Below are positions 16,409-24,739 of a stretch of DNA of 64,000 bases, in pieces. The position numbers and the translations under genes were made by a program. The DNA is from Lacticaseibacillus parakribbianus (GTDB lineage Bacteria > Bacillota > Bacilli > Lactobacillales > Lactobacillaceae): positions 52,027-116,026 of the forward strand of contig NZ_JANQBA010000010.1 of NCBI RefSeq assembly GCF_025490915.1. Reading direction: 5' to 3'. The notes beneath the pieces were generated by a model. It was not told the DNA's origin. It worked only from the letters and a program-made list of their open reading frames with translations, and did no database searches. How positions within the stretch are numbered: the first letter of the stretch is position 1; every line of letters starts with the position of its first letter.

Positions 16409-18138
16409 TAGTCTTCATCCCCCTCTCGAATCTGCGACTTGATGATTTCCTGGTACGTGGTGTTGGTGGCCTTCAGCTCGGCGTGGCTGCCGCGCCCGAC
16501 CATCTTGCCGTCGTCCAGCACCACGATGGTGTCGGCATCGGCGACCGTGGAGACGCGCTGGCCGACGATCACGACGACGCGGTTGGAAATCTTCTCGTCG
16601 TCCTTCAGCGCCTGGCGCAACAAGGCATCGGTCTTGAAGTCCAAGGCCGAGAAGGAATCGTCGAACACGTAGACGCTGGCGTCTTTGACCAGGGCCCGGG
16701 CAATCGCCAGGCGCTGTTTTTGGCCGCCGGAGAAGTTACCGCCGCCTTGCTCAACGTGGTAGTCCAGGCCTTCCGGATTCTCTTCGATGAAGTCCTTTGC
16801 CTGCGCAATCTCAAGCGCGTGCCACAGCTCGTCATCCGTCGCGTCTTCGTTGCCGTACTTCAGGTTGTCACGCACGGTCCCGGTGAACAGGTTGGCCTTT
16901 TGCGGCACGAAGGCGACCGCGCCGTGCAACACCTTGAGGTCGAGCTCGCGAACGTCGGTGCCGTCGAGCTTGACCGCGCCTTTTTCAACGTCGTAAAAAC
17001 GCGGAATCAGGTTGACCAACGTCGACTTACCGGAGCCGGTGCCGCCGATAATGGCCAGCGTCTGGCCCGGCTGCATGTTAAAGTCGATGCCGGCAAGCGC
17101 CGGCTCCTCGGCACCGTGGTAACGAAAGTCAACGTGATCGAATTGCAGGCTGGCGTGGCTTTCGTCCAGCGGCGTCGGCGTGGCTGGCGCCTTGATGGTG
17201 GTGGTCAGATCCAGCACCTCGTTGATGCGGGTGGCCGAAGCCTGGGCGCGAGGAATGAACATCAAGATCATGGACAGCATCATGAAGCTCATCAGAATCT
17301 GCATCGCGTAGGTGATAAAGGCGATCAGGTTCCCGGTTTCAAGGGCCTGTTGGGCGATTAAGTGGCCGCCCCACCAGTCGATGCCGATGTTGGTCCCGGA
17401 CATGATCAAGGTCATCACCGGCATCGCCAGCGCCATAATCGAGAAGACCTTGACGGCGTTATCGGTGTAGTCCTTGTTGGCGACGTCGAAGCGGTTTTGC
17501 TCGAAGTCGTCTTGGCGGAAGGCCCGGATCACCCGGACCCCGGTCAGCCCTTCGCGGAAGACCAGGTTGATCTTATCGGTTTTGTCCTGCATCTTCCGAA
17601 ACAGCGGCACGGCGAAGACCATCATGATGCCGATGAAAATCATCATGATTGGAATCACAATCAAAAAGATCATGGTCAGCGTGTGGTTCTTCTGGTAGGC
17701 CAGAAAACTTGCCCCGATCAGCATGATCGGCGCCATGATCATCATGCGCAGGATCATCACCCACACGTTTTGAATCTGGGTGACGTCGTTGGTGGTGCGG
17801 GTGATCAACGAACTGGTGCCGACCTGATCCATCTCGTCGTGCGAGAAGTTGATCACCTTGCGGTAGATGTCCGCACGGATGCGCTGACCGAGCTTTTGGG
17901 AGACCCGAGCAGCCAAAAACACGTTGCAGACACTGGCGACGACGGAGATGATGGCGCAGCCGATCATCTTGAAGCCGGCATGCCAGATGTAGTCGGTATC
18001 CCCGAGGGCAACGCCCTTGTTGACGATATCCGCCGTCAGGTTCGGCAGGTAAAGGCTCGCGATGACCTGCACAATCATGAACAAGACGGCGCCGGTGATC
18101 GCCCAGGCCGACGCGCGACCCTTTGCTAGTTTAAACAT
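16408..18138 (-). CDS. ABC exporter half-transporter, degenerate-site subunit (LmrC/BmrC-like)
   Basis: This 576-residue half-transporter has six membrane helices and a nucleotide-binding domain with Walker A GGTGSGKST, signature NFSGGQKQR and Walker B VYVFDDSFSALD. Aspartate replaces the catalytic glutamate, the known hallmark of the noncanonical subunit in heterodimeric exporters such as LmrC. Its ATG overlaps the tetR stop by 8 nt (ATGTTTAA), coupling exporter synthesis to the regulator. Confidence 0.93.
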   Translation of the reverse strand: MFKLAKGRASAWAITGAVLFMIVQVIASLYLPNLTADIVNKGVALGDTDYIWHAGFKMIGCAIISVVASVCNVFLAARVSQKLGQRIRADIYRKVINFSHDEMDQVGTSSLITRTTNDVTQIQNVWVMILRMMIMAPIMLIGASFLAYQKNHTLTMIFLIVIPIMMIFIGIMMVFAVPLFRKMQDKTDKINLVFREGLTGVRVIRAFRQDDFEQNRFDVANKDYTDNAVKVFSIMALAMPVMTLIMSGTNIGIDWWGGHLIAQQALETGNLIAFITYAMQILMSFMMLSMILMFIPRAQASATRINEVLDLTTTIKAPATPTPLDESHASLQFDHVDFRYHGAEEPALAGIDFNMQPGQTLAIIGGTGSGKSTLVNLIPRFYDVEKGAVKLDGTDVRELDLKVLHGAVAFVPQKANLFTGTVRDNLKYGNEDATDDELWHALEIAQAKDFIEENPEGLDYHVEQGGGNFSGGQKQRLAIARALVKDASVYVFDDSFSALDFKTDALLRQALKDDEKISNRVVVIVGQRVSTVADADTIVVLDDGKMVGRGSHAELKATNTTYQEIIKSQIREGDED

Positions 18139-18778
18139 TCGTTGCCTCCTTTGGTGCGACGACGCCGTACTGAATCCAGTTGAGCAGCTGGGCCAGCCGG
18201 GCCTTAACTTCGTTGATTGGCAGGACCTCTCCTGCCGCGCGGTGGTTGTAGTAATGGCCGATGGTCTGCATGAACAGCCCCATCACCTGCCGAATCAGCA
18301 TCCGCAGATCGTCATCGGAGTGAACCCGCAGCGGCGTTCGGTCGATGTTGTCGACCAGAAACTGCGTGAGCTGGCCGTGGGGTTTCTTCTTGGGCCCCGG
18401 CGTTAGCTTGGACACCGAGTGAAAGTCCATGTACATGAAGACGTTGGCGTAAAAATCGGCGTGTGGCCCCTGAACGATGGTGTCGATCATGCGGTCGAAC
18501 ATCTCCGCCATCGCGGCGAAGAAGTCGCCGTGCTGGTCGATTACCGTCTGGCGGATCATGTCCTCGGTGTTTTGGCGCATACGCTCCAAGAGGTAGAAAA
18601 AGACGTCGCCCTTGTCCTCGAAGTACTGATAGAAGCTGCCGCGGGGAATGCCGGCATCCTTAATGATGTTTGAGATGCTGGCGTCGGCAAACGGCGCCCG
18701 GGCGAACTCGGCGTAGGCGGCCTTGACCAGGCGCATCCGCTTCTCTTCGGCCAGGCGGAAAAATGTTGGCTTTGGCAT
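18131..18778 (-). CDS. TetR/AcrR family transcriptional regulator
   Basis: The 215-residue product has an N-terminal helix-turn-helix (about residues 10-60, ASISNIIKDAGIPRGSFYQYFEDKG with the conserved FYQYF) and a ligand-binding C-terminal domain. It is the first gene of the operon with the two ABC subunits, so it most likely represses its own promoter and the exporter until an inducer binds. A palindrome overlaps its promoter region. Confidence 0.93.
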   Translation of the reverse strand: MPKPTFFRLAEEKRMRLVKAAYAEFARAPFADASISNIIKDAGIPRGSFYQYFEDKGDVFFYLLERMRQNTEDMIRQTVIDQHGDFFAAMAEMFDRMIDTIVQGPHADFYANVFMYMDFHSVSKLTPGPKKKPHGQLTQFLVDNIDRTPLRVHSDDDLRMLIRQVMGLFMQTIGHYYNHRAAGEVLPINEVKARLAQLLNWIQYGVVAPKEATNV

Positions 18779-18856
18779 GGCGCTCTCCTTTCCAGCGCGT
18801 GTGACGCGCCATCGTGGTGGTCCCGCAGGCGCGGGGCCGACAGGGTCGCAGTATAC

Positions 18857-18910
18857 GACACGCTGTCATGTGACAAGATGTCATTATACACGCTTGACGC
18901 CCGATGACAA
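18857..18910 (-). promoter_or_regulatory. promoter of the tetR-ABC operon with palindromic operator
   Basis: On the minus strand TTGTCA (18905-18910), 16 nt, TATAAT (18883-18888). Immediately downstream lies a nested palindrome, TGTCA-TG-TGACA, framed by GACA and TGTC three bases out on each side (18857-18882). Size and position fit a TetR operator blocking this promoter. Confidence 0.7.
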
Positions 18911-18964
18911 CCGACCAACGCCGGATTCACAAATTATTCACAATTTCAGGTCCCCAGCGCAAGC

Positions 18965-18989
18965 AAAAAGCATCCGCCAGGCGGATGCC
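18965..18989 (-). terminator. terminator of the histidine phosphatase gene
   Basis: Minus strand GGCATCCGCC-tgg-CGGATGC followed by five T, directly after the stop. Confidence 0.9.
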
Positions 18990-18991
18990 CC

Positions 18992-19699
18992 TCAGGACTC
19001 ACGTGAATTGGCCGCAGTCGGCTGCTGCCCGGCCAACTGCAGCAGGCTGCGCTTGGCCGTCAGGTTGACACCCAGCACCCGCCAGTCGGCCCCCGCAGCA
19101 TCGATGCGCGTCACGCTGGTGTTTTTGAGCAGTGTGGCCGGCAGCTTCTGCGGTGCCAGCTGGTACACCAACGCGCTGAGCACCACCCCATGGGCGACGA
19201 TTAGCACGTTGGCGCCATCGACACTCGCCGCCACGATGCCCGCCACCGCGGCATGGACGCGCTCGCACAACGCCGGCAGGCTTTCCGCCTGGCCGGTCGG
19301 ATCCATGCGCTGGAAATTGCGAATCAGGCGCGGGAAGCGCTCGGCGCCGGTCCAGACCTGGGCCATGGTCGCCACGCCGTAACGCCGCAGCGACCCCATC
19401 ATCAGCCCCCAATTGGAGGTGCCTTCAAGGCCGCCGAAGTAGTACTCGCGCAGCCCCGCCACCTGCGTCAGCGCCGGCGCGTCTGGGTGCTGGGCGAGAA
19501 TCTGCTTGGCAGTGGCCACCGCCCGCCGCCGGTCGGAGCTGTAAGCCGCCGTGAAGGCCACCGGCGCCAGCAGCTCACCGAGCCGCGCCGCCTGGCCCAG
19601 CCCCTTGGCCGTCAGCGGCGCGTCGGTGAAGCCTTGCAGCCGCTGGGCCTTGTTCATCGGCGTCTCGCCGTGCCTGACTAAGTAAAGATGTACCGTCAT
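18992..19699 (-). CDS. histidine phosphatase family protein (phosphoglycerate-mutase-like)
   Basis: The 235-residue product begins MTVHLYLVRHGETPMN, giving the catalytic RHG at residues 9-11, and has the second family histidine in VLIVAHGVVLSALV. This is the broad phosphatase/mutase superfamily; the central insert (EYYFGGLEG) is typical of GpmB/CobC-like phosphatases rather than glycolytic mutase. GGAGGG precedes the ATG at 19699. It is transcribed alone. Confidence 0.9.
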   Translation of the reverse strand: MTVHLYLVRHGETPMNKAQRLQGFTDAPLTAKGLGQAARLGELLAPVAFTAAYSSDRRRAVATAKQILAQHPDAPALTQVAGLREYYFGGLEGTSNWGLMMGSLRRYGVATMAQVWTGAERFPRLIRNFQRMDPTGQAESLPALCERVHAAVAGIVAASVDGANVLIVAHGVVLSALVYQLAPQKLPATLLKNTSVTRIDAAGADWRVLGVNLTAKRSLLQLAGQQPTAANSRES

Positions 19700-19786
19700 T
19701 GCGCATCGCCCTCCTGTACTTTCATGTGCTTTCATGGTACCATATTGCCCAGATATCAAACAGGGACCTAAGTCGGAGGTGGCTGC

Positions 19787-20107
19787 ATGAAAATCGCAGA
19801 GATGGTCTTAACTTATTTGCATTCACACCCGGAGAACCGCCGCGAGATCGACCAGGGGTACCAGAACGTGGTGGCCTTTGCGCTGCCCGACACGGTGATT
19901 TTTCCGTACCAAGCCAGCGTCTTTCCACCCGATCAGCTCAACGCGTTTCGCGTGGATGACGCCTTTTTGAAGCAGCAGGGCAACCTGTTGGCCTGGCTGG
20001 GCTCGCGGCTAGATCCCGACGAACCGCCGGTGCCTGATACCTTGTGGCTGACGCTCTGCCACGTGACGGCCGCGCATCAGCTGTTGATCGAGGCGTCATT
20101 TGAATAA
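19787..20107 (+). CDS. conserved hypothetical protein, unknown function
   Basis: The 106-residue soluble acidic protein begins MKIAEMVLTYLHSHPENRREID and contains no motif I recognise. CGGAGGTGG upstream of the ATG supports expression. It is coupled by an 8-nt overlap to the small membrane protein that follows, so the two probably act together. Confidence 0.65.
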   Translation: MKIAEMVLTYLHSHPENRREIDQGYQNVVAFALPDTVIFPYQASVFPPDQLNAFRVDDAFLKQQGNLLAWLGSRLDPDEPPVPDTLWLTLCHVTAAHQLLIEASFE

Positions 20108-20288
20108 CGCCCGCACCCGCGCCTTGGTCCAAAAGGCGATTCAAGCCGGCATCTTGGCATTCTTGCTCGAGCTGTCAAGTCTCGCCTTCCACTGGCCTTG
20201 GCTGGTGTTCGTCAGCCTGGGGCTGGCCGTTTACGGGTTGGGCTGCTTGGGCTACGCGGTGTTTTGGTGGTGGCTGTCTCGGCGCTGA
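20100..20288 (+). CDS. small two-helix membrane protein, unknown function
   Basis: The 62-residue product has two hydrophobic segments (about residues 15-30 and 35-57) and a C terminus WWWLSRR. It appears to start with TTG at 20100, overlapping the preceding stop by 8 nt (TTGAATAA), with GAGG a few bases upstream. The stop codon lies inside the terminator stem. No family is recognised. Confidence 0.6.
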   Translation: MNNARTRALVQKAIQAGILAFLLELSSLAFHWPWLVFVSLGLAVYGLGCLGYAVFWWWLSRR

Positions 20289-20308
20289 CTTTCCGTCAGC
20301 GCTTTTTT
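20282..20308 (+). terminator. terminator overlapping a stop codon
   Basis: GCGCTGAC-ttccc-like loop-GTCAGCGC followed by six T. The TGA stop of the small membrane protein is part of the 5' arm and the convergent gene's stop is in the 3' arm. Confidence 0.88.
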
Positions 20309-20481
20309 GCTGCCCCGTGGCGCAGGTAATCGATGAAAAGCCCGATTAAGCTCAGCACGATGGCCGCTACCCACCAACCGTTGAGCTGATGACGCCCAAG
20401 CCACGCCGCCAACAGCACCACCAGTGCCAAAACCTCATCCAGCATTTGACGCAACAGCGCCTGTTTGTTCAATTCTGTCAT
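20296..20481 (-). CDS. small two-helix membrane protein, unknown function
   Basis: The 61-residue product MTELNKQALLRQMLDEVLAL... has two hydrophobic segments separated by GRHQLNGWW and a basic tail AAKKR. The topology suggests a small inner-membrane hairpin. A weak TAAGG site precedes the ATG. It is convergent with the preceding gene; their stops lie in the same terminator hairpin. Confidence 0.55.
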   Translation of the reverse strand: MTELNKQALLRQMLDEVLALVVLLAAWLGRHQLNGWWVAAIVLSLIGLFIDYLRHGAAKKR

Positions 20482-20645
20482 GGCCTTACTTTAACACGTT
20501 CCCTCCCGGGGTGACAGGATTTGCGCCGCATTTGGCCGGTCGCCAGGGGCGAGCGGCTGGCCGTCGCCTGGTGGCCGTTTTTAAAGTGGCGTGAGAATCG
20601 CCAAGGCGGCGGTTGGCGCGTATACTAGCGGCGGAGGTGTTAAAC

Positions 20646-20984
20646 ATGCATGAAATTCCAAGAACCGTTGAAGAGGCCCAAGCCCTGGTGGCCAAGGCCG
20701 CAACCGGCAAAACGCCGCTGAGCCTTGACACCGTGATTCGCTTAGGCCTGCAAAACTGGCTGCAGGAGCTTTGCGACGAGGCGTTCGAAGGCGGCTACCT
20801 GACCGTCACCCTCGATCACGCCGGCCTCACCGTGACCGGCATCACCGGCAGTCAGGTCTACGCCGACGCGACCCTGCAGCCAGCGCCATTGATTGCGCAG
20901 TTCAAGGCCGACGCCCATCACACGCTGCTGCACCTGCAGACGCTGGTACGGCAGTTGGTCGACTCGGGGCAGCTTGTCGGCTAG
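20646..20984 (+). CDS. conserved hypothetical protein, unknown function
   Basis: The 112-residue product begins MHEIPRTVEEAQALVAKAA and includes an alternating-strand region (GYLTVTLDHAGLTVTGI) and a helical C terminus (ADAHHTLLHLQTLVRQLVDSG). No motif is recognised. GGAGGTG 6 nt before the ATG supports the start. It lies about 100 bp ahead of the isochorismatase-like gene; a GC-rich hairpin sits between them. Confidence 0.6.
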   Translation: MHEIPRTVEEAQALVAKAATGKTPLSLDTVIRLGLQNWLQELCDEAFEGGYLTVTLDHAGLTVTGITGSQVYADATLQPAPLIAQFKADAHHTLLHLQTLVRQLVDSGQLVG

Positions 20985-21088
20985 GCCCAACCGGCACCAG
21001 GGCCTTTGCCGGTGGCCGGGTTTGGCCAGGCAGATTTCTGGCCAAGGCCGCCGGCAGCGGTTACACTTTCACTATTAGGAGGTGTACC

Positions 21089-21709
21089 ATGACAAGTTTA
21101 CCCAGAAGAGACCCCGCAACCGATCCGCTCTTGACCCCGGAAAACAGCGCCTTGCTGGTAATCGACTACCAGCCAACCCAAATTGAGTCGATTCAGTCAA
21201 TGCCCCACCCGCAGCTGCTCCAAAACATCGCGTTGACCATCAAGCTCGCCCAGGCCTTCGCCGTGCCGATTGTTCTGTCCACCGTCAACGTCGAAAGCGG
21301 CCGCAACCAAGACACGGTGCCGGCCCTGCGCCGCTTGATGCCGGATGTGCCAAGCCTCGATCGCACCAGCATCAACGCGTGGCAAGACGGCGAGTTCCTG
21401 ACTGCGGTTCACGATCTGAACCGGCCGCACCTGGTGATGGCCGCGCTGTGGACCGAGGCCTGCCTGACCTTCCCGGCGCTAGACGCGCTGCGCGAGGGCT
21501 ACCAGGTCCACCCGGTGGTCGATGCCGTCGGCGGGACCTCCTTGGTTGCGCACGATACGGCACTCGCCCGGCTCAGCCAGGCCGGGGCCGCCTTGGTCAC
21601 CAACGCGCAGCTGGCCTGCGAGTGGCAGCGCGACTGGAACCGCACGGCCACCGTCCCCGCCTTCGTCAAGCTGCTGCTTGAAGGCGGCGACTTCGTGCAA
21701 CTCACCTAG
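21089..21709 (+). CDS. isochorismatase-family cysteine hydrolase (YcaC-like)
   Basis: The 206-residue product fits the YcaC branch of isochorismatase-like hydrolases: VIDYQP (Asp26), NAWQDGEF, the catalytic Cys125 in WTEACLTFPALDAL, and the C-terminal LACEWQRDW block. These enzymes hydrolyse small amides or related substrates; the natural substrate of YcaC-type proteins is unknown. AGGAGGTG lies 5 nt before the ATG. It is followed by its own terminator. Confidence 0.88.
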   Translation: MTSLPRRDPATDPLLTPENSALLVIDYQPTQIESIQSMPHPQLLQNIALTIKLAQAFAVPIVLSTVNVESGRNQDTVPALRRLMPDVPSLDRTSINAWQDGEFLTAVHDLNRPHLVMAALWTEACLTFPALDALREGYQVHPVVDAVGGTSLVAHDTALARLSQAGAALVTNAQLACEWQRDWNRTATVPAFVKLLLEGGDFVQLT

Positions 21710-21732
21710 CTGCCCGATTCGATGCCCGGCTT

Positions 21733-21774
21733 GCCCGGTTTGACGCGCTTTGGCGGCGTCGAACCGGGCTTTTT
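21733..21774 (+). terminator. terminator of the isochorismatase-like gene
   Basis: GCCCGGTT-t-GACGC ... GCGTC-g-AACCGGGC followed by TTTTT; a long stem with symmetric mismatches. Confidence 0.92.
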
Positions 21775-21779
21775 GCGGC

Positions 21780-21808
21780 TTGCAAGCGGCGCCGCTTGCG
21801 TGTAGAAT
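21780..21808 (+). promoter_or_regulatory. promoter of the TMEM175-like gene
   Basis: TTGCAA, 17 nt, TAGAAT, about 28 nt upstream of the start codon. Confidence 0.6.
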
Positions 21809-21835
21809 ACGGGCATCCTAACCAAAGAGGCCATT

Positions 21836-22693
21836 ATGACGAAACTTAAAACCCGGCTCGATGCGTTCTCCGACGCCATCATCGCCATCATCATCACCAT
21901 CATGGTGCTGAGCATCCCTCCTGTCCTACACGATTCGGTGGCCAGCTACCTGCAGCTGGGCAAAAGCGTCGGCATCTACCTGATCTCCTTTCTCTTCATC
22001 GCCAACATCTGGTACCAACACGCCACCGCCTTTGCCGAAATCGACACCGTGACCTACCGGCTGCTGCTGCTCGACCTGCTGTTTCTCGGGCCACTGGCCC
22101 TGATGCCCCTGTTGACCAAGATGATGGCCCTGAACACCACCCGCTGGACGGTGATGCTGTACGGCCTGCTGCAGCTTTTGGTCAACTGGCTGTTTCGCCT
22201 GCTGGCCAAGTCGATCATTCACCTGCAGTACACCGACCGCTCGGAGATGCGCAAGGTCTACACCAAAATCTACGGCGACAACAACGTGCTACTCAGCGCC
22301 TGGAGCCTGATTGCCCTGGTCGCCGGGTACTTTTGGCCAGAGGCCGCGATGTTCTTTTACCTGGCCTACCCGATTTTGATGTTCATCCTCAGCGCGACGG
22401 CCCGACAGCAGTTCTCCGAGGTCGAAAGCCTGCCCGAGGCGCAGCAAAAAGACTTCGAGCAGCTCAACGTCTTGCAGCGCCGCGACTTTCAAAAGGTCCA
22501 CCAAGAAATTATGCAAGACGCCGAGCCGCTACCCGAGACTTGGGGCCAGTGGCTGGACTCAAGCATCGACCCCAGACGCCGCGAGCAGCTGAAGAACCGC
22601 TACCTACACGCCACCCCGGAGCAGCAAGCACGCATGGCCTTTTGGCTGCGCCAGGCTCACCGCGCCGGCCGCCGCCAGGACGCAGAGCGGTAA
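21836..22693 (+). CDS. TMEM175-family potassium channel-like membrane protein (DUF1211)
   Basis: The N terminus RLDAFSDAIIAIIIT carries the FSDA signature of TMEM175 proteins, a family that includes lysosomal and bacterial potassium channels. About six hydrophobic segments occupy residues 12-190. The 285-residue length exceeds the usual bacterial 200-230 because of a soluble, charged C-terminal extension of about 85 residues. AAGAGG precedes the ATG. Channel activity is inferred from the family only. Confidence 0.88.
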   Translation: MTKLKTRLDAFSDAIIAIIITIMVLSIPPVLHDSVASYLQLGKSVGIYLISFLFIANIWYQHATAFAEIDTVTYRLLLLDLLFLGPLALMPLLTKMMALNTTRWTVMLYGLLQLLVNWLFRLLAKSIIHLQYTDRSEMRKVYTKIYGDNNVLLSAWSLIALVAGYFWPEAAMFFYLAYPILMFILSATARQQFSEVESLPEAQQKDFEQLNVLQRRDFQKVHQEIMQDAEPLPETWGQWLDSSIDPRRREQLKNRYLHATPEQQARMAFWLRQAHRAGRRQDAER

Positions 22694-22695
22694 AC

Positions 22696-22748
22696 ACAGC
22701 ACACAAAGGGCGGCCCGTCACTGAGGCGAGCCGCCCTTTGTGTGCTGT
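22696..22748. terminator. long bidirectional hairpin between the channel and aldo/keto reductase genes
   Basis: A 19-bp perfect stem (arms starting ACAGCACACAAAGGG) encloses a 15-nt loop. There is no external T-run, but stem strength and position between convergent genes suggest a terminator for both. Confidence 0.75.
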
Positions 22749-22756
22749 ACAGCGAA

Positions 22757-23605
22757 TCAGCCCTGCGTCGGGTTGTGCGACTTGCCGGCCGCGGCGTCTG
22801 GCATCGCGTCAAGCGCCGCCATGTCTTTCGCCGAGATGGTGAAGGCAAGCTGCGTGTTGGCCTCAATGTGGGCCTTGCTGGTCGCCTTAGGCAGCGGCAG
22901 CGCCCCGGTTTGCAGGACGTAGCGCAAGGCCAGCTGCGAGGTGGTCACCCCGTAATGCGCCGCGATGCCGGCCACCGCAGGGTTTTGCAGCAGGCCACCG
23001 GTCGCCAGCGGCGAGTAGGCCTCAATCAAAATGCCATGGGCCTTGGCAAAGGCCGTGATCTTCGGCTCGGTGAACCCGATGTAGTACTGAATCTGGTCGA
23101 CCGCCGGTACCACCGTGGTGGTGTCCAGCAGGTTTTGCAGGTCGTGGACGTCGAAGTTCGACACCCCGATGGCCCGGGCCGCCCCGCCTTCGTAAAGCTC
23201 CTCCAGCTGCTGCCACACGGCGGTGTTCGCCTTGTCGTAGCGGGTGCCGGCCTCACGCCACGGCCACGGTGCGTGGATCAGGTACAGATCCAGGTAATCC
23301 AGGCCGAGGTTGGCCAGGGTCTGATCGAAGTAGTCGCGAACCGCGGTCGGGTCCTTGACCTCGGCCGGCAGCTTCGAGGTCACGAAAAGCTCGCTGCGCG
23401 GAATGCCAGAGTCCTTGATCGCCTGGCCGACGCTGCGCTCGTTGCCGTACACATACGCGGTGTCGATGTGGCGGTACCCGGCCGCCAAGGCGGCACTCAC
23501 CGCCTGGTAGGCGACGTCGCCATCGGGAATCTGCCAGGTGCCAAAGCCCACCTGTGGGATCAAAATATCGTTGTTGAGCGTCATGGTTTCAGTTAACACT
23601 GTCAT
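22757..23605 (-). CDS. aldo/keto reductase
   Basis: The 282-residue NADPH-dependent oxidoreductase has the family tetrad: Asp and Tyr in HIDTAYVYGNERSVG, Lys in VTSKLPAEV, and His in LYLIHAPWPW, plus the C-terminal ALPLPKATSKAHIEAN cofactor region. It resembles the 2,5-diketo-gluconate reductase/YvgN group common in lactobacilli, which reduce aldehydes including methylglyoxal. The physiological substrate cannot be told. A GGGGTGAT site precedes the ATG. Confidence 0.93.
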   Translation of the reverse strand: MTVLTETMTLNNDILIPQVGFGTWQIPDGDVAYQAVSAALAAGYRHIDTAYVYGNERSVGQAIKDSGIPRSELFVTSKLPAEVKDPTAVRDYFDQTLANLGLDYLDLYLIHAPWPWREAGTRYDKANTAVWQQLEELYEGGAARAIGVSNFDVHDLQNLLDTTTVVPAVDQIQYYIGFTEPKITAFAKAHGILIEAYSPLATGGLLQNPAVAGIAAHYGVTTSQLALRYVLQTGALPLPKATSKAHIEANTQLAFTISAKDMAALDAMPDAAAGKSHNPTQG

Positions 23606-23651
23606 CTTATCACCCCTTTGCCCTCATTGTACCGCAACGGCGCTTCGATGT

Positions 23652-24248
23652 TCACGCCAGTAACGCCCGGTAAAGCGGCGCCAGGGCCACCACCCGCTCC
23701 TGAATGTCGGCCCAAAGCTCATCCGGCGCGTCGAACAGCGGGTCGGTCAGCAAGTAGGTCTGCCCGATCAGAAACTCGGCCTTGGCGGTGGTCTCAAAGC
23801 GCGTCGCCAGGCGGTCGAAGTTTGCCTCATTCAGCGGCAGCACCGCCTTTTTGGTGTGATCGCCGCTCAGCTCGAAGTTTCCGGGTAAGGCCAGCGCCAA
23901 CGGCCGCAAGGCGGCCGGCCGCAACGCTGGCTCACCCTTGCTTTCGGCCAGCAGCGCGACCCACAAAAACAGCCGGTCGTCCCACAGCCCAAGCTCCAGG
24001 TGCGGCAGCATTTTGTATCCGCGCTTGCCGGCAGACAGGGCCAGCCACGTGTCCGGCGGCGGGTTCTTGTGGCGACGGGCGTGACGCGCGAGGTGCAGGA
24101 ACTGCGTTGGCACCCCCTGCGCCGCCAACAGCGTCTGCAAAACCGCCCCGGCCGCCTCAAACTTGGGATCCAGGCGCTGGCGAATCAGGCCCAGCCGCCC
24201 GGGCAGCGTGGGATCGGCGAAGGGCGCAAAATCATCACGATCAAACAT
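23652..24248 (-). CDS. UPF0637/DUF1054 family protein (YktB-like)
   Basis: The 198-residue product has the family core HLARHARRHKNPPPDTWLAL followed by KRGYKMLPHLELGLWDDRLFLW. Function is not established for this family. AAGGAAG precedes the ATG. Transcription is opposite to the DUF1694 gene that follows. Confidence 0.88.
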   Translation of the reverse strand: MFDRDDFAPFADPTLPGRLGLIRQRLDPKFEAAGAVLQTLLAAQGVPTQFLHLARHARRHKNPPPDTWLALSAGKRGYKMLPHLELGLWDDRLFLWVALLAESKGEPALRPAALRPLALALPGNFELSGDHTKKAVLPLNEANFDRLATRFETTAKAEFLIGQTYLLTDPLFDAPDELWADIQERVVALAPLYRALLA

Positions 24249-24298
24249 GAAAGCACTTCCTTATGTTAAACTGAGGGCAAACACCCGCGGAGGTAACC

Positions 24299-24739
24299 AT
24301 GACAGACAACGAAGACGTTCAATCCCGGCTGACTCAAAGCATGAGCGGCCCCTTGCAGACCAATCCCGACGAGCGGCGGCACTACCTGGGCTCCCTGCGC
24401 GAACGAGCCTACCTGAAGGTGACCAACGCGCAGGTTCGCCAGCGCGAGGCCCTGCCGGCCGTCAAGGCGGCGCTTGACGCCACGAAGCACGAGACCGGTT
24501 TCAAGCTGCTGCTCAACGGCAAGCTCGCGGCCGACGTGACCGCGCCGTTCATGGCGGCGGCCAACGCGCTGGACTACCCCTTCACGCTGGTCAACAACGA
24601 TCAAGCCGACCTGACGCCGGCCGGCTGCGCGGTGCTGGTCACCGCCAGTGCCGCCATTAACAAGCCAGACATCGCGCTACCGGAGCCAAAGGCGCCGGCC
24701 AAGCCGGCCCCAGGGTTTTTCGAGCGCCTCTTTCACTAA
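24299..24739 (+). CDS. DUF1694 (YueI-like) protein
   Basis: The 146-residue product matches YueI-type proteins: DERRHYLGSLRERAYLKVTNAQV and, later, FKLLLNGKLAADVTAPFMAAA. Function is unknown. CGGAGGTAACC precedes the ATG. Its last bases overlap the stop of the convergent ATP-grasp gene by 4 nt. A second DUF1694 gene lies at 32225-32605. Confidence 0.88.
   Translation: MTDNEDVQSRLTQSMSGPLQTNPDERRHYLGSLRERAYLKVTNAQVRQREALPAVKAALDATKHETGFKLLLNGKLAADVTAPFMAAANALDYPFTLVNNDQADLTPAGCAVLVTASAAINKPDIALPEPKAPAKPAPGFFERLFH

Noticed and set aside
15248..18129. Long plus-strand frames antisense to the ABC genes
   Set aside because: His/Asp/Val-rich antisense composition and clear ABC motifs on the minus strand show they are artefacts.
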